Source of the DNA: Bacteroidota bacterium
GTDB lineage: Bacteria > Zhuqueibacterota > Zhuqueibacteria > Zhuqueibacterales > Geothermadaptataceae
Reading direction: 5' to 3'
DNA length: 6,689 nt
Assembly (NCBI GenBank): GCA_011375275.1
Contig: DRLW01000042.1
Coordinates: forward strand, 1 to 6,689
This document shows, one piece after another, positions 1-6,428 of this stretch; position 1 is the first letter of the stretch, and the number at the start of each line of letters is the position of its first letter. A program made the translations under genes and the position numbers. The notes under the pieces are model-generated. The model did not search any database and was not told the origin of the DNA. It was given only the letters and a program-made list of their open reading frames with translations.

Positions 1-2450
1 ATCGGCTGGTCAGGGAGTATCCGGACAGCCCGTATATCGAAGAAGCCAATTTCCGCCTCGGAGAGTTTTATTTCAATAAGCGCGACTACCGCCGTGCCAT
101 CGAGGCCTATTCCAAACTGTTGCGCAAGTATGACAGCCCCTATTTTAACATGGCGCTCTATAAGCTCGGCTGGGCATATTACAGCATCAATGATTACGCC
201 CGTAGTATCGGTACCTTCGTTTATCTGATCGATGACCTCGACCGGGCGGAAAAGGCCGGCGCTGATATCGAAGGCAAGTCATCGGCTAACCTGCGCACTG
301 AGGCGATCAGCTATATCGCTGAGTGTTTTGCAGAGCTTGGCGGTGCAGCCAAGGCACAGAAATTCATCAAGGACTTCGGTGAGAAGGATTACAGCAAAGA
401 GGTTTTTCTCCGTCTCGCAGAAATCTATGAAAGCCGAAATTTTTACGACGAGTCGAACGAGACCTACTCGGCGATCATCTCGATCTGGCCGTTATACGAG
501 AAAGCACCGGAAGCTCAGGCCAAGATCATCGAGAACTATATCAAGATGGACATGCCGGAGAAAGTTGAAAAAGCGCGCGAAGACCTGGTCGCCAACTATG
601 GCCCCGGGAGCTACTGGCTGAGCAAGTTCCCGGAAGGTGAAGCGCGTGAAAAGGCTCTGGAGCTGGCGGAAAAGAATCTCTACATCCTGGCCACCGAGGC
701 GCAGGCCCGGGGCATGGAGAACAAGTCGCCACGTGATTTGCGCATCGCCATCGCCCGGTACCAGGAGTATCTCGATAAATTCCCGGACACGGAAAACACC
801 GCCAAACTGCAGTTCTATCAGGCGGAATCTTACTACGAGCTCGGCGACTACATCGATGCCTCGCACGCCTATGAAAAGGTGCTCACCGGTTTCCCGGAGA
901 GCGAGTTCGCTTCTCTGGCTGCGTATAATCGCGTGCTGGCAAATTTCAAGCTGCTCGAATCCACCAATGGCGCTGCCGGTGATTCCGTCGCGTTTTACAT
1001 CGAAGATTTTCTCGGTACCGGCGAGGTGCATGCGATCAAGGCACCGAATGAGTTTTATGAGGAAGCGTTTAAAGCATGCAATGATTATGCGCGCTTTCTG
1101 CCCGGCGATAAAAAACTGCCTGAAGTGATGATGAAATTCGGCGAGTCATTGTTCAAGCTGGCGTACTATGACCTGGCCCGCCAGGCATACACCATGGTCG
1201 TCAACCGGGGTGAGCAGACGCCGCTGACGCTGCTGGCATATTCGATGATCGCACAGAGCGCTTTCAATGCCAACGATTTCATCACAGCGGAAAAATGGTA
1301 CTCGCGCATCAAAGCAGAGTTTCCGGACTCAACCCGGTATGTCCGCAAGGCGACCAAGATGATCGCCTCGGCAAAATACAAACTGGCCGAAGGGTTGGAT
1401 GAGCAGGGTAACAAGGAGCTGTCGGCGCGAGCGTTTGTGAAAATCGCTGCGGACACCGAAGACCCGGAGATCGCTGAACGTGCGTTGTGGAAAGCTGCTG
1501 CCCAGTATGAGGAGATCGGCGACAAGACCCAGGCCATCATTATTCTCGAAAACCTGCGTTTCCGCTTCCCGAAATCTGCAAAGATCGATCAGGCGCTGTT
1601 CAAAGCCGCCGTGCTGTCTGAGCAACTGCCCGATTATAAACGTGCTGCAGAAAACTACCTCGAGCTGACGCGTCTGCGTCCGAACTCGGTACATGCTGAA
1701 AAAGCCCTGTACAACGCAGCAGTCTGCTACGAAAGCCTGCAGGATAAAGACCGCGCCGCACAAATTTACGCTCAATATGCAGCCAAATACAGCGTTGATC
1801 CGGATAAAACCCTGGACGCTCTGATCAAAGTCGGTGAGGCAGCATTTGCACGCAAGGAGTACAAAAAGGCGAATTCGGTTTTTCGTGACGTATTGCGCAG
1901 ATATGCCAATTGGCTCGGCAAGGGTAAAATAGTCGATCACTATCTCGCTGCCAACGCGCAGTTTATGCTCGGCGAAATACTTTTTCAAGATTACAAAAGG
2001 ATCAAGCTGGTCAAACCGCAGAAGCGCAATCTGCAGCGCAAGGAAGCTGCTTTCAAGCGCGTGATCGAAGCCTATACCAAGGCCGCCAAGTATGCAGTCG
2101 CGGACTGGCGCACGGCTGCGCTCTATCGTATCGGTGAGACCTTTGAGGAATTTGGTCGTTTTTACTGGGATTCACCGCGACCGAAGCAGTTGGATGAAAA
2201 CAGCCTGTCTCTGTACGAGGCCAAACTCAAGGAGCAGGTCGTACCGCTGCAGAAAAAAGCGCTGACCTACTATCGCGCCAATCTGAAGACGGCTGAGGAA
2301 AATAATATTCAAAACGACTGGATCAGCAAGAGCCGGTCACGAGCTGAAGAGCTGACGATCGAGCTCGGACTGGCGCAAGCCCCGGCCCCGGCGGCAGGTG
2401 AGACCACCGGCGGCGGTTATGTCAACAAATCAGAATATAACGAAAAATAA
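1..2450 (+). CDS. Large TPR-repeat protein, 5'-truncated by the window edge
   Basis: The reading frame is open from position 3 to the TAA at 2448-2450 (815 residues), with TPR-like sequence from the first codon, so the true start lies upstream; the TTG at 120 is internal. Helical repeats of tetratricopeptide type run through most of the length: clear units lie at about 3-240, 300-500, 800-950, 1128-1330, 1470-1790 and 1815-1910. Typical patterns are 'ALYKLGWAYYSINDYARSI', 'YQAESYYELGDYIDASHAYE' and 'ALYNAAVCYESLQDKDRAA', usually closed by 'FP(D/E)S'-like turns. This resembles the YbgF/BamD-like and gliding-associated TPR families, which act as protein-interaction scaffolds, often in the periplasm. 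Any signal peptide is outside the window. The C-terminus ends in a short Ala/Pro/Gly-rich tail (about 2371-2420). The next gene starts 8 bp downstream, so they probably share a transcript. Membership of the TPR class is certain; the precise role is not. Confidence 0.93.
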   Translation, partial: RLVREYPDSPYIEEANFRLGEFYFNKRDYRRAIEAYSKLLRKYDSPYFNMALYKLGWAYYSINDYARSIGTFVYLIDDLDRAEKAGADIEGKSSANLRTEAISYIAECFAELGGAAKAQKFIKDFGEKDYSKEVFLRLAEIYESRNFYDESNETYSAIISIWPLYEKAPEAQAKIIENYIKMDMPEKVEKAREDLVANYGPGSYWLSKFPEGEAREKALELAEKNLYILATEAQARGMENKSPRDLRIAIARYQEYLDKFPDTENTAKLQFYQAESYYELGDYIDASHAYEKVLTGFPESEFASLAAYNRVLANFKLLESTNGAAGDSVAFYIEDFLGTGEVHAIKAPNEFYEEAFKACNDYARFLPGDKKLPEVMMKFGESLFKLAYYDLARQAYTMVVNRGEQTPLTLLAYSMIAQSAFNANDFITAEKWYSRIKAEFPDSTRYVRKATKMIASAKYKLAEGLDEQGNKELSARAFVKIAADTEDPEIAERALWKAAAQYEEIGDKTQAIIILENLRFRFPKSAKIDQALFKAAVLSEQLPDYKRAAENYLELTRLRPNSVHAEKALYNAAVCYESLQDKDRAAQIYAQYAAKYSVDPDKTLDALIKVGEAAFARKEYKKANSVFRDVLRRYANWLGKGKIVDHYLAANAQFMLGEILFQDYKRIKLVKPQKRNLQRKEAAFKRVIEAYTKAAKYAVADWRTAALYRIGETFEEFGRFYWDSPRPKQLDENSLSLYEAKLKEQVVPLQKKALTYYRANLKTAEENNIQNDWISKSRSRAEELTIELGLAQAPAPAAGETTGGGYVNKSEYNEK

Positions 2451-2458
2451 ACCCGGAA

Positions 2459-2845
2459 ATGAAAATGGACTGGAAAACTGCGGCTACGACTGTGATCATA
2501 ACTGCTTGCCTCGCTGCAGCAAGCGCAGGGAATGCGCTGGGTCAGGAAAAAAAGAAAGCACACCCTCAAAAGCCCTCTGTATCCTCTGTCAGCCCGGATA
2601 ATGCCGATGTGCCGGAGCCGAAAATCGATACCACGACGCGCAAAGCCAAGATCATGCTCGACCAGATCGACGTGGTCGGTAATCTGGCTAAGCCGCAGGC
2701 GATTTTCATACTCCCCGGCAGTGACCCGAGTGTCGATGGCATCCAGATCGACCGGTCATTCCTGGACGCAATTTTTCGTCCTGTGGAAAAAGACTTTTTC
2801 CCGCAAAAGGGTCGTCGGAAATTTCGGGGCACCATTCCCTGGTGA
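2459..2845 (+). CDS. Small exported protein of unknown function
   Basis: 128 residues from ATG 2459, 8 bp after the TPR gene stop; a weak CGGA lies upstream and the next in-frame ATG is only two codons on. The N-terminus has Lys2 and Lys6, a hydrophobic stretch at about residues 8-23 and an A-L-G motif at 26-28, which fits a Sec signal peptide cleaved near residue 28. I14-T15-A16-C17 also fits a loose lipobox, but the hydrophobic residues after Cys17 make a lipoprotein less likely. After a Lys/Pro/Ser-rich linker (30-60), the mature part has a compact region at about 67-115 ('DQIDVVGNLAKPQAIFILPG', then 'IQIDRSFLDAIFRPVEKDFF') that looks like a folded small domain. I do not recognise a named family. 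Its place between a TPR protein and an ExbB/ExbD/TonB set suggests a periplasmic accessory. The reading frame is credible from its signal peptide and operon position. Confidence 0.8.
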   Translation: MKMDWKTAATTVIITACLAAASAGNALGQEKKKAHPQKPSVSSVSPDNADVPEPKIDTTTRKAKIMLDQIDVVGNLAKPQAIFILPGSDPSVDGIQIDRSFLDAIFRPVEKDFFPQKGRRKFRGTIPW

Positions 2846-3091
2846 GCCGTCAAAACCTGATTTGCTATTTTAACCTGAAAATTCAAAAATTTAGCGAAAA
2901 GCGGCTGAACTGTATTTTAGGATAAAGTTACAGGACGGCGCATCCTCGGGCAAAGCGATTCCGCAAGCCTGAGTTTGCCTGTATGCAGCGCTGATTTGTG
3001 GATCGAACGGGTTAAAAAACCGCGAATTTCTCGCCTGCTAAATGCCCCTTTGGCAGGTAATGCAATAGGAGTTTGCGTTGGTGAAGGTGAT

Positions 3092-3120
3092 CCGGGAAAT
3101 CATCGTCTGAAACTTCCCGG
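3092..3120. repeat. Inverted repeat CCGGGAA / TTCCCGG
   Basis: Perfect 7-bp arms at 3092-3098 and 3114-3120 with a 15-nt loop. There is no following T-tract, so it is not an intrinsic terminator. It could be a stem in a leader RNA or part of a dispersed repeat. Confidence 0.5.
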
Positions 3121-3175
3121 CACAGCGCTGCGCACGAAGCTTTTCAGCAATCCCGACCGTCTCGCGCTGCTGGTT

Positions 3176-3237
3176 TGTAAACAATTCGGGTTGCAAGCTA
3201 TCAGCGACGGAGCCCGTTGGTTCGGGTGCTGTTTACA
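3176..3237. repeat. Inverted repeat TGTAAACA / TGTTTACA enclosing a smaller hairpin
   Basis: Perfect 8-bp arms at 3176-3183 and 3230-3237. They enclose a smaller potential hairpin, GCCCG at 3212-3216 with CGGGT at 3223-3227 and a 6-nt loop. Nested arms suggest a folded RNA or a structured DNA element. No known riboswitch class was recognised. Confidence 0.5.
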
Positions 3238-3258
3238 TCAAAAGAAAAAGTTTTCTGT

Positions 3259-3303
3259 TATCCCGAGTTCCGCGAAGTCCTGGATTGTCAATATATCGGG
3301 ATA
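3259..3303. repeat. Inverted repeat TATCCCGA / TCGGGATA
   Basis: Perfect 8-bp arms at 3259-3266 and 3296-3303, separated by 29 nt that include a short TTC-CGC-GAA dyad at 3268-3276. The left part resembles the 'ATCCCGAG...CGAAG' style of dispersed intergenic repeat seen in many bacterial genomes (recalled, not searched). The right arm is shared with the promoter-proximal dyad at 3292-3305, so the two pairings would compete. Confidence 0.5.
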
Positions 3304-3314
3304 TAGACTATTTG
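3285..3314 (+). promoter_or_regulatory. Possible promoter with an internal 14-bp dyad
   Basis: TTGTCA at 3285-3290 and TATTTG at 3309-3314, 18 nt apart, form a sigma70-like pair with a good -35 and a weak -10. Between them lies TATATC-GG-GATATA (3292-3305), a perfect dyad with 6-bp arms, placed where a repressor or activator could act on the promoter. Transcription would start near 3321, leaving a leader of about 20 nt before the TTG start at 3340. This fits the channel-to-TonB set having its own promoter. It is a pattern match only, and the organism's promoter consensus is unknown. Confidence 0.3.
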
Positions 3315-3327
3315 AATTCCTAAACAT

Positions 3328-3334
3328 GGAGGTG
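3328..3334 (+). promoter_or_regulatory. Strong ribosome binding site that fixes a TTG start
   Basis: GGAGGTG, 5 nt before TTG 3340, is the best SD in the window. An in-frame TGA at 3313-3315 closes the frame upstream and no ATG or GTG lies between them, so TTG 3340 is the only sensible start. The ATG at 3326 overlaps this SD but is out of frame. Confidence 0.85.
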
Positions 3335-3339
3335 TTGTC

Positions 3340-3975
3340 TTGTTTCTCGAAGGCGTTCTCAGAGCATTTACCTCAGGCGGGACATTTATGTACGCCATCC
3401 TCGGTGTCATGCTCATCAGCATCGCGATCATGATCGAGCGGTTTATCTACATCAGCGTGAAAAATCGTATCGACACGACCGCGTTTGTCAACAAAATGAT
3501 CGAACTGATTCAAAAAGGAGATGTCGTCCGGGCGATTCAGATCTGCAACGCGTCGCAGGCAGCTTTGCCGCAAATTACCCGTGCCGGTCTTGAAGAGTAT
3601 GGCAAAAGCTCGACAGATATCCAGAATGCACTTGAACTCGCCGCCATGTCGGAAATTCCCAAGTTGGAAAAACGGACTCAGTATCTCAGCATGTTCGCCA
3701 ACATCGCCACACTGCTCGGGCTGTTGGGCACCATCTTCGGCCTGATCGATTCTTTTGACGCCGTGGCTTCTGCTGCTGCTTCGGAAAAAGCCACGCTGCT
3801 GTCCCAGGGGATCGCCGTGGCGATGAACACCACTGCTTTCGGGCTGATCGCTGCCATCCCCGCGCTGATCGGTTACTCCTATATTCAGGAGAAAACCAAC
3901 GCACTCGTGGATAATATCAATGAAAACGTCGCGCGTATCTATCGTCGCATGGTCTCTACTGGAAGCAGGGCGTAA
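3340..3975 (+). CDS. MotA/TolQ/ExbB-family proton channel protein
   Basis: 211 residues, near the usual size for ExbB/TolQ. These inner-membrane proteins form the pentameric ring that, with ExbD/TolR, turns proton flow into movement of a TonB- or Tol-type partner. Three membrane segments are visible: TM1 at about 17-37 followed by 'MIERFIYI', TM2 at about 118-140 ('ATLLGLLGTIFGLIDSF') and TM3 at about 155-181 ('MNTTAFGLIAAIPALIGYSY'). The cytoplasmic domain lies between TM1 and TM2, as in the family. Pore-lining threonines expected in TM2 and TM3 are present (Thr131; Thr164/165). The start is TTG, backed by GGAGGTG. The ExbD-like gene follows after 2 bp, implying translational coupling. Sequence alone does not decide between ExbB, TolQ and AglR-like subfamilies; the TonB-type gene downstream favours an ExbB/Agl-like role. 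Confidence 0.95.
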   Translation: MFLEGVLRAFTSGGTFMYAILGVMLISIAIMIERFIYISVKNRIDTTAFVNKMIELIQKGDVVRAIQICNASQAALPQITRAGLEEYGKSSTDIQNALELAAMSEIPKLEKRTQYLSMFANIATLLGLLGTIFGLIDSFDAVASAAASEKATLLSQGIAVAMNTTAFGLIAAIPALIGYSYIQEKTNALVDNINENVARIYRRMVSTGSRA

Positions 3976-3977
3976 CC

Positions 3978-4436
3978 ATGAATATCAAAAGGTCAACGGG
4001 ACGGGCGAGTGGCGAAGGCGATGATGTCAACATCACGCCGGTGATGAACCTCTTTCTCGTGCTCATTCCTTTTCTGTTGCTGACGGCCGAGTTTGTACGC
4101 ATCGCCGTGCTGGAGCTGAACCTGCCCTCGACAGCGCAGAGTTCGGTTTCGAATAAGAAAGAGAATGACAAGAAGCTGATCATCATTTTACTCGGTATCG
4201 ATGACAAGGGGTTCACCCTCAAAGTTCCCAGACTGCGCATCGCGCCGATCCCGAAAAAAGGTGAGCAGTTTCAATACGAAAAACTGGCGGCAGCCCTGAA
4301 ACAGATCAAGGGCCGCTATCCTGACACCGAAGAGATAACCATACAACCCGTGGATGAAATATCCTATCAGACCATCGTCAATGTCATGGATGCATGCCGT
4401 GACAATGGCTTCCCGAATATTTCCATCTCGGGCTAA
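3978..4436 (+). CDS. ExbD/TolR-family protein A, with Asn at the proton-carrier position
   Basis: 152 residues: short cytoplasmic N-terminus, one membrane helix (about 21-38), then a periplasmic domain. The helix region 'VNITPVMNLFLVLIPFLL' aligns without gaps to E. coli TolR 'INIVPLLDVLLVLLLIFM' (recalled). The essential membrane Asp (TolR D23, ExbD D25) is here Asn24, codon AAC at 4047-4049. A second Pro (31) lies in the helix. The family's 'LP' motif just outside the membrane is kept ('LELNLPSTA', 45-53), and the periplasmic part (65-152) has the usual beta-alpha pattern ending in 'NISI'. ATG 3978 is 2 bp after the channel stop, with an AGCAGGG purine stretch in the end of that gene. Asp-to-Asn changes at this site inactivate TolR and ExbD in E. 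coli, so this subunit probably cannot carry protons itself and would act with protein B. Confidence 0.92.
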   Translation: MNIKRSTGRASGEGDDVNITPVMNLFLVLIPFLLLTAEFVRIAVLELNLPSTAQSSVSNKKENDKKLIIILLGIDDKGFTLKVPRLRIAPIPKKGEQFQYEKLAAALKQIKGRYPDTEEITIQPVDEISYQTIVNVMDACRDNGFPNISISG

Positions 4437-4452
4437 TTTTTGAAGAGGCACT

Positions 4453-4962
4453 ATGTTGAATTTGGGTGGTGATAAATTCGTACTCGGATCGCGCAGAACC
4501 CGCCGCAGCGCAGACATGCGCCTGCGTCTGACTTCGATGATCGACATGTTCACGATTTTGCTCGTGTTTCTGCTCAAGAGCTATTCGGCCGAGGGGCAAA
4601 TCATCACGGTGACTGATGACCTGCGCCTGCCGGATTCCACAGCGGAAAAACCGCCGGCATCTTCGCCTGTCGTGATCGTCACAGACCGCATGATTTTGCT
4701 CGACGGCGAAGCCGTGGCCTCCATCGCAGAAGTGGAGCGCCTGCAAAAAACATTGACGATTCGCAACCTGCGGAACGGGCTGGCAGAAAAGAAAGAGATA
4801 TCCGAGGCCCTGGGCCGTGAAAATGAGGCCCTCGGTTTTAAGGGCATTGTAACTATTCAGGGCGATCGCGAGATTCCATTCCGCATTCTTAAAAAAATAA
4901 TGGTGACGTGCGGGCAGGCAGGGTACAGCAATATCCTCCTGGCCGTCAATCAAAAAGAATAA
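4453..4962 (+). CDS. ExbD/TolR-family protein B, with the proton-carrier Asp intact
   Basis: 169 residues. A basic cytoplasmic N-terminus (RRTRR at 14-18) leads to one membrane helix at about 27-44 ('LTSMIDMFTILLVFLL'). Asp31 (codon GAC, 4543-4545) matches the essential Asp of TolR/ExbD, while the Pro usually two residues before the L-D pair is Ser28 here. An 'LP' motif follows the membrane ('DDLRLPDSTA', 55-64). The periplasmic domain (70-169) contains an unusually long charged insert at about 95-128 (Lys/Glu-rich, probably helical) before the closing 'YSNILLAV' strand. The start is ATG 4453, preceded by GAAGAGG (4442-4448), 16 bp after protein A. With protein A it makes a pair sharing one channel gene. 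Two ExbD-like genes per channel are known in Agl-like and some Ton-like clusters. Confidence 0.93.
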   Translation: MLNLGGDKFVLGSRRTRRSADMRLRLTSMIDMFTILLVFLLKSYSAEGQIITVTDDLRLPDSTAEKPPASSPVVIVTDRMILLDGEAVASIAEVERLQKTLTIRNLRNGLAEKKEISEALGRENEALGFKGIVTIQGDREIPFRILKKIMVTCGQAGYSNILLAVNQKE

Positions 4963-4968
4963 CTGCAT

Positions 4969-6312
4969 ATGTCAAAACAGACTCCGGTACTACATCTTCG
5001 AATAGAGCAGGATGGGAAGGTCACGCACCATTACCTCAAAGACAAGGATGTATTTACCATCGGCAGAGACCCTCACAACAATTTGACTCTGTTCGGTGAT
5101 GACTATCCCAAAAAGCATGCCCTGTTCACGCCGAACGGCAGAACATTTCTGTTGCACTTCCCGGCCTCGGCTGACGGCGAAATTCAGTCCCGGCAATCCC
5201 GGTTGAAATTATCCGACCTGGTCGAGCACGAGTTGCTGCCCGGGAAAAATGGGTTTTTCACGCTGCACATCAAGCCGGGAAAGCTCGGTTATGTCTTTCT
5301 CGGCGATACGCGTATCGATTTTGTCATCGAGGCCAAGGCGCCTGTTGCCGCCGTGCAGAAGGTTTATTTCGAAGGGTTTTCACCCTGGCGGGTTTTCCTC
5401 AAGCACTTGCAGGAAGATGCCCTGTTTAAAGGCATCGTGACCATCCTGATGATGCTGAATATCGCCCTGCTTTTTGCGCTCAAGGACTATAAGCCCAAAC
5501 CCAAGCCGCGCAAATCTCTTGCGGAACGACGGGCACGTATCGTCAAGCTGGCGATCGCTGCACCCAAAATCCCTGAGCCGAAGCCAACACCGGTTGTACC
5601 CTCGAACAAAACAAGGGAGGAAAACGCCGGTAAAAAGGATGAGCCTGAGAAAGCGAAAAAACCGAAAAGCGCCAAAAAGCCAGGCGCCACGCCGAAGAAA
5701 AAGGTCAATCCCTCCAATCTTGGCGTGCTCGCTCTCATCGGGGCATCGAACACGAGCACGAATAACTCCTCGGTTGAGCGTTTGCTGAGCTCAAAACTGG
5801 CGGCTGATCTCAGCGAAGTCGGGAAATCGCAGAAGCTCACTATCGGATCGAAATCCACAGGTTCAACGGATACAGATGCTTTGCTGGATTTCATGAGCGA
5901 AAGCGGGATCGACGACCTGATCGGCGATGATCTCGGCTCCACGGAATCGATCTCCCTTTCGGAGAAATCGACTGTTTCTATCGATAAACTCGAGTCTGTG
6001 GCCGGGTCCAAGGAGGCTATCGGCGCACGGACTGAGGGGTCGCTGCGTGATGTGCTGCAGCAGAATATGGGACGGTTGACCTACATCTACAATCGTTATC
6101 TGAAGCAGGATCCTGATTTTCGCGGGTTGATGCGCGTCAAGGTGATCATTGCAGCAAATGGCCGTGTGTCGAGTGTCGAGTTGATGTCTTCGAACATGGG
6201 CAATCCGCGCTTTGAGCAGGAGATTCTCAACGCCATCAAACGCTTCCGCTATGAGCCGATCAGCAGCGGCAGTCTCGAAGTCATCTACCCTCTGTCATTC
6301 TATAAACAGTGA
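4969..6312 (+). CDS. FHA-like / transmembrane / TonB-type C-terminal energy transducer
   Basis: 447 residues, 6 bp after protein B; only a weak A/G-rich SD precedes ATG 4969. Residues 5-121 look like an FHA-type beta domain: 'FTIGRDPHNNLTL' carries the family Gly32-Arg33 and 'YPKKHALF' the family His50, with a final 'GYVFLGDTRIDFVI' strand. One membrane helix lies at about 152-171, so the FHA part should be cytoplasmic and the rest periplasmic. A Lys/Pro-rich linker (173-247) and a Ser/Thr/Asp-rich stretch (260-345) follow, then a TonB-like C-terminal domain (about 356-447) with 'YNRYLKQDPDFRGLMRVKV', 'ANGRVSSVELMSS', 'MGNPRFEQEILNAIKRFRY'. This is characteristic of the AgmX/PglI-type tail. 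It probably transmits ExbB/ExbD motion to an outer-membrane or periplasmic partner, with the FHA part as a cytoplasmic input. The FHA Ser that contacts phosphate is Pro47 here, so phosphothreonine binding is doubtful. Confidence 0.9.
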   Translation: MSKQTPVLHLRIEQDGKVTHHYLKDKDVFTIGRDPHNNLTLFGDDYPKKHALFTPNGRTFLLHFPASADGEIQSRQSRLKLSDLVEHELLPGKNGFFTLHIKPGKLGYVFLGDTRIDFVIEAKAPVAAVQKVYFEGFSPWRVFLKHLQEDALFKGIVTILMMLNIALLFALKDYKPKPKPRKSLAERRARIVKLAIAAPKIPEPKPTPVVPSNKTREENAGKKDEPEKAKKPKSAKKPGATPKKKVNPSNLGVLALIGASNTSTNNSSVERLLSSKLAADLSEVGKSQKLTIGSKSTGSTDTDALLDFMSESGIDDLIGDDLGSTESISLSEKSTVSIDKLESVAGSKEAIGARTEGSLRDVLQQNMGRLTYIYNRYLKQDPDFRGLMRVKVIIAANGRVSSVELMSSNMGNPRFEQEILNAIKRFRYEPISSGSLEVIYPLSFYKQ

Positions 6313-6331
6313 CAGGCTTTCTGATGTGAAT

Positions 6332-6369
6332 AAAAAAAGCATCCTGTAGTGTCTGCGGGGTGCTTTTTT
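6332..6369 (+). terminator. Strong intrinsic terminator after the TonB-type gene
   Basis: A GC-containing stem pairs 6339-6346 with 6356-6363 (two G-T wobbles) around a 9-nt loop. It is continued by an A-tract (6333-6338) that pairs with the T-tract (6364-6369). It lies 20 bp after the stop at 6312. The A- and T-tracts on both sides mean it could also stop transcription from the opposite strand. It marks the end of the operon. Confidence 0.9.
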
Positions 6370-6372
6370 GTT

Positions 6373-6428
6373 ATGGCCCTTCCTCAAATCGTGTGTGTTG
6401 ATTTTTAGTTGGGGCGACCGGCGTGTAC
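6373..6428. other. Short spacer before the palindrome array
   Basis: No gene or convincing signal seen. The last 20 nt are GC-rich but do not contain another copy of the palindrome. Confidence 0.5.

Larger units (their letters stand above)
2846..3339. other. 494-bp intergenic region without a convincing gene
   Basis: This is much longer than any other gap between genes here (2-16 bp). The only long open frame in it (TTG 2975 to 3433) is rejected: it has no SD, an atypical Cys- and Ser-rich composition, and a 94-bp out-of-frame overlap with the channel gene. No tRNA or known riboswitch signature was recognised. The region is not featureless: it carries three inverted repeats (3092-3120, 3176-3237, 3259-3303) and a candidate promoter beside the channel gene. 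A small hairpin overlapping the upstream stop (2828-2848) lacks a T-tract, so there is no clear terminator for the TPR transcript. It may be a regulatory leader, a dispersed non-coding repeat, or both. Confidence 0.7.

Noticed and set aside
492..1988. Long minus-strand frames opposite the TPR gene (492-1031, 1329-1988)
   Set aside because: The + frame is a continuous TPR protein; these are shadows of it.
2828..2848. Terminator after the small exported protein gene
   Set aside because: A short imperfect stem around the stop codon with no T-tract directly after it.
3205..3237. tRNA T-arm-like GGTTCG stretch
   Set aside because: No acceptor, D or anticodon arm could be fitted around it.
3040..3240. 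Known riboswitch (cobalamin, TPP, glycine, c-di-GMP)
   Set aside because: The conserved boxes I know for these classes were not found; only unlabelled inverted repeats are present.
2975..3433. 152-codon open frame (+) across the intergenic gap
   Set aside because: TTG start without an SD, Cys- and Ser-rich atypical composition, and a 94-bp out-of-frame overlap with the well-supported channel gene.
3326..3433. ATG at 3326 as a start
   Set aside because: It overlaps the SD of the channel gene and is out of frame with it; the product is a short frame-shadow of the channel gene.
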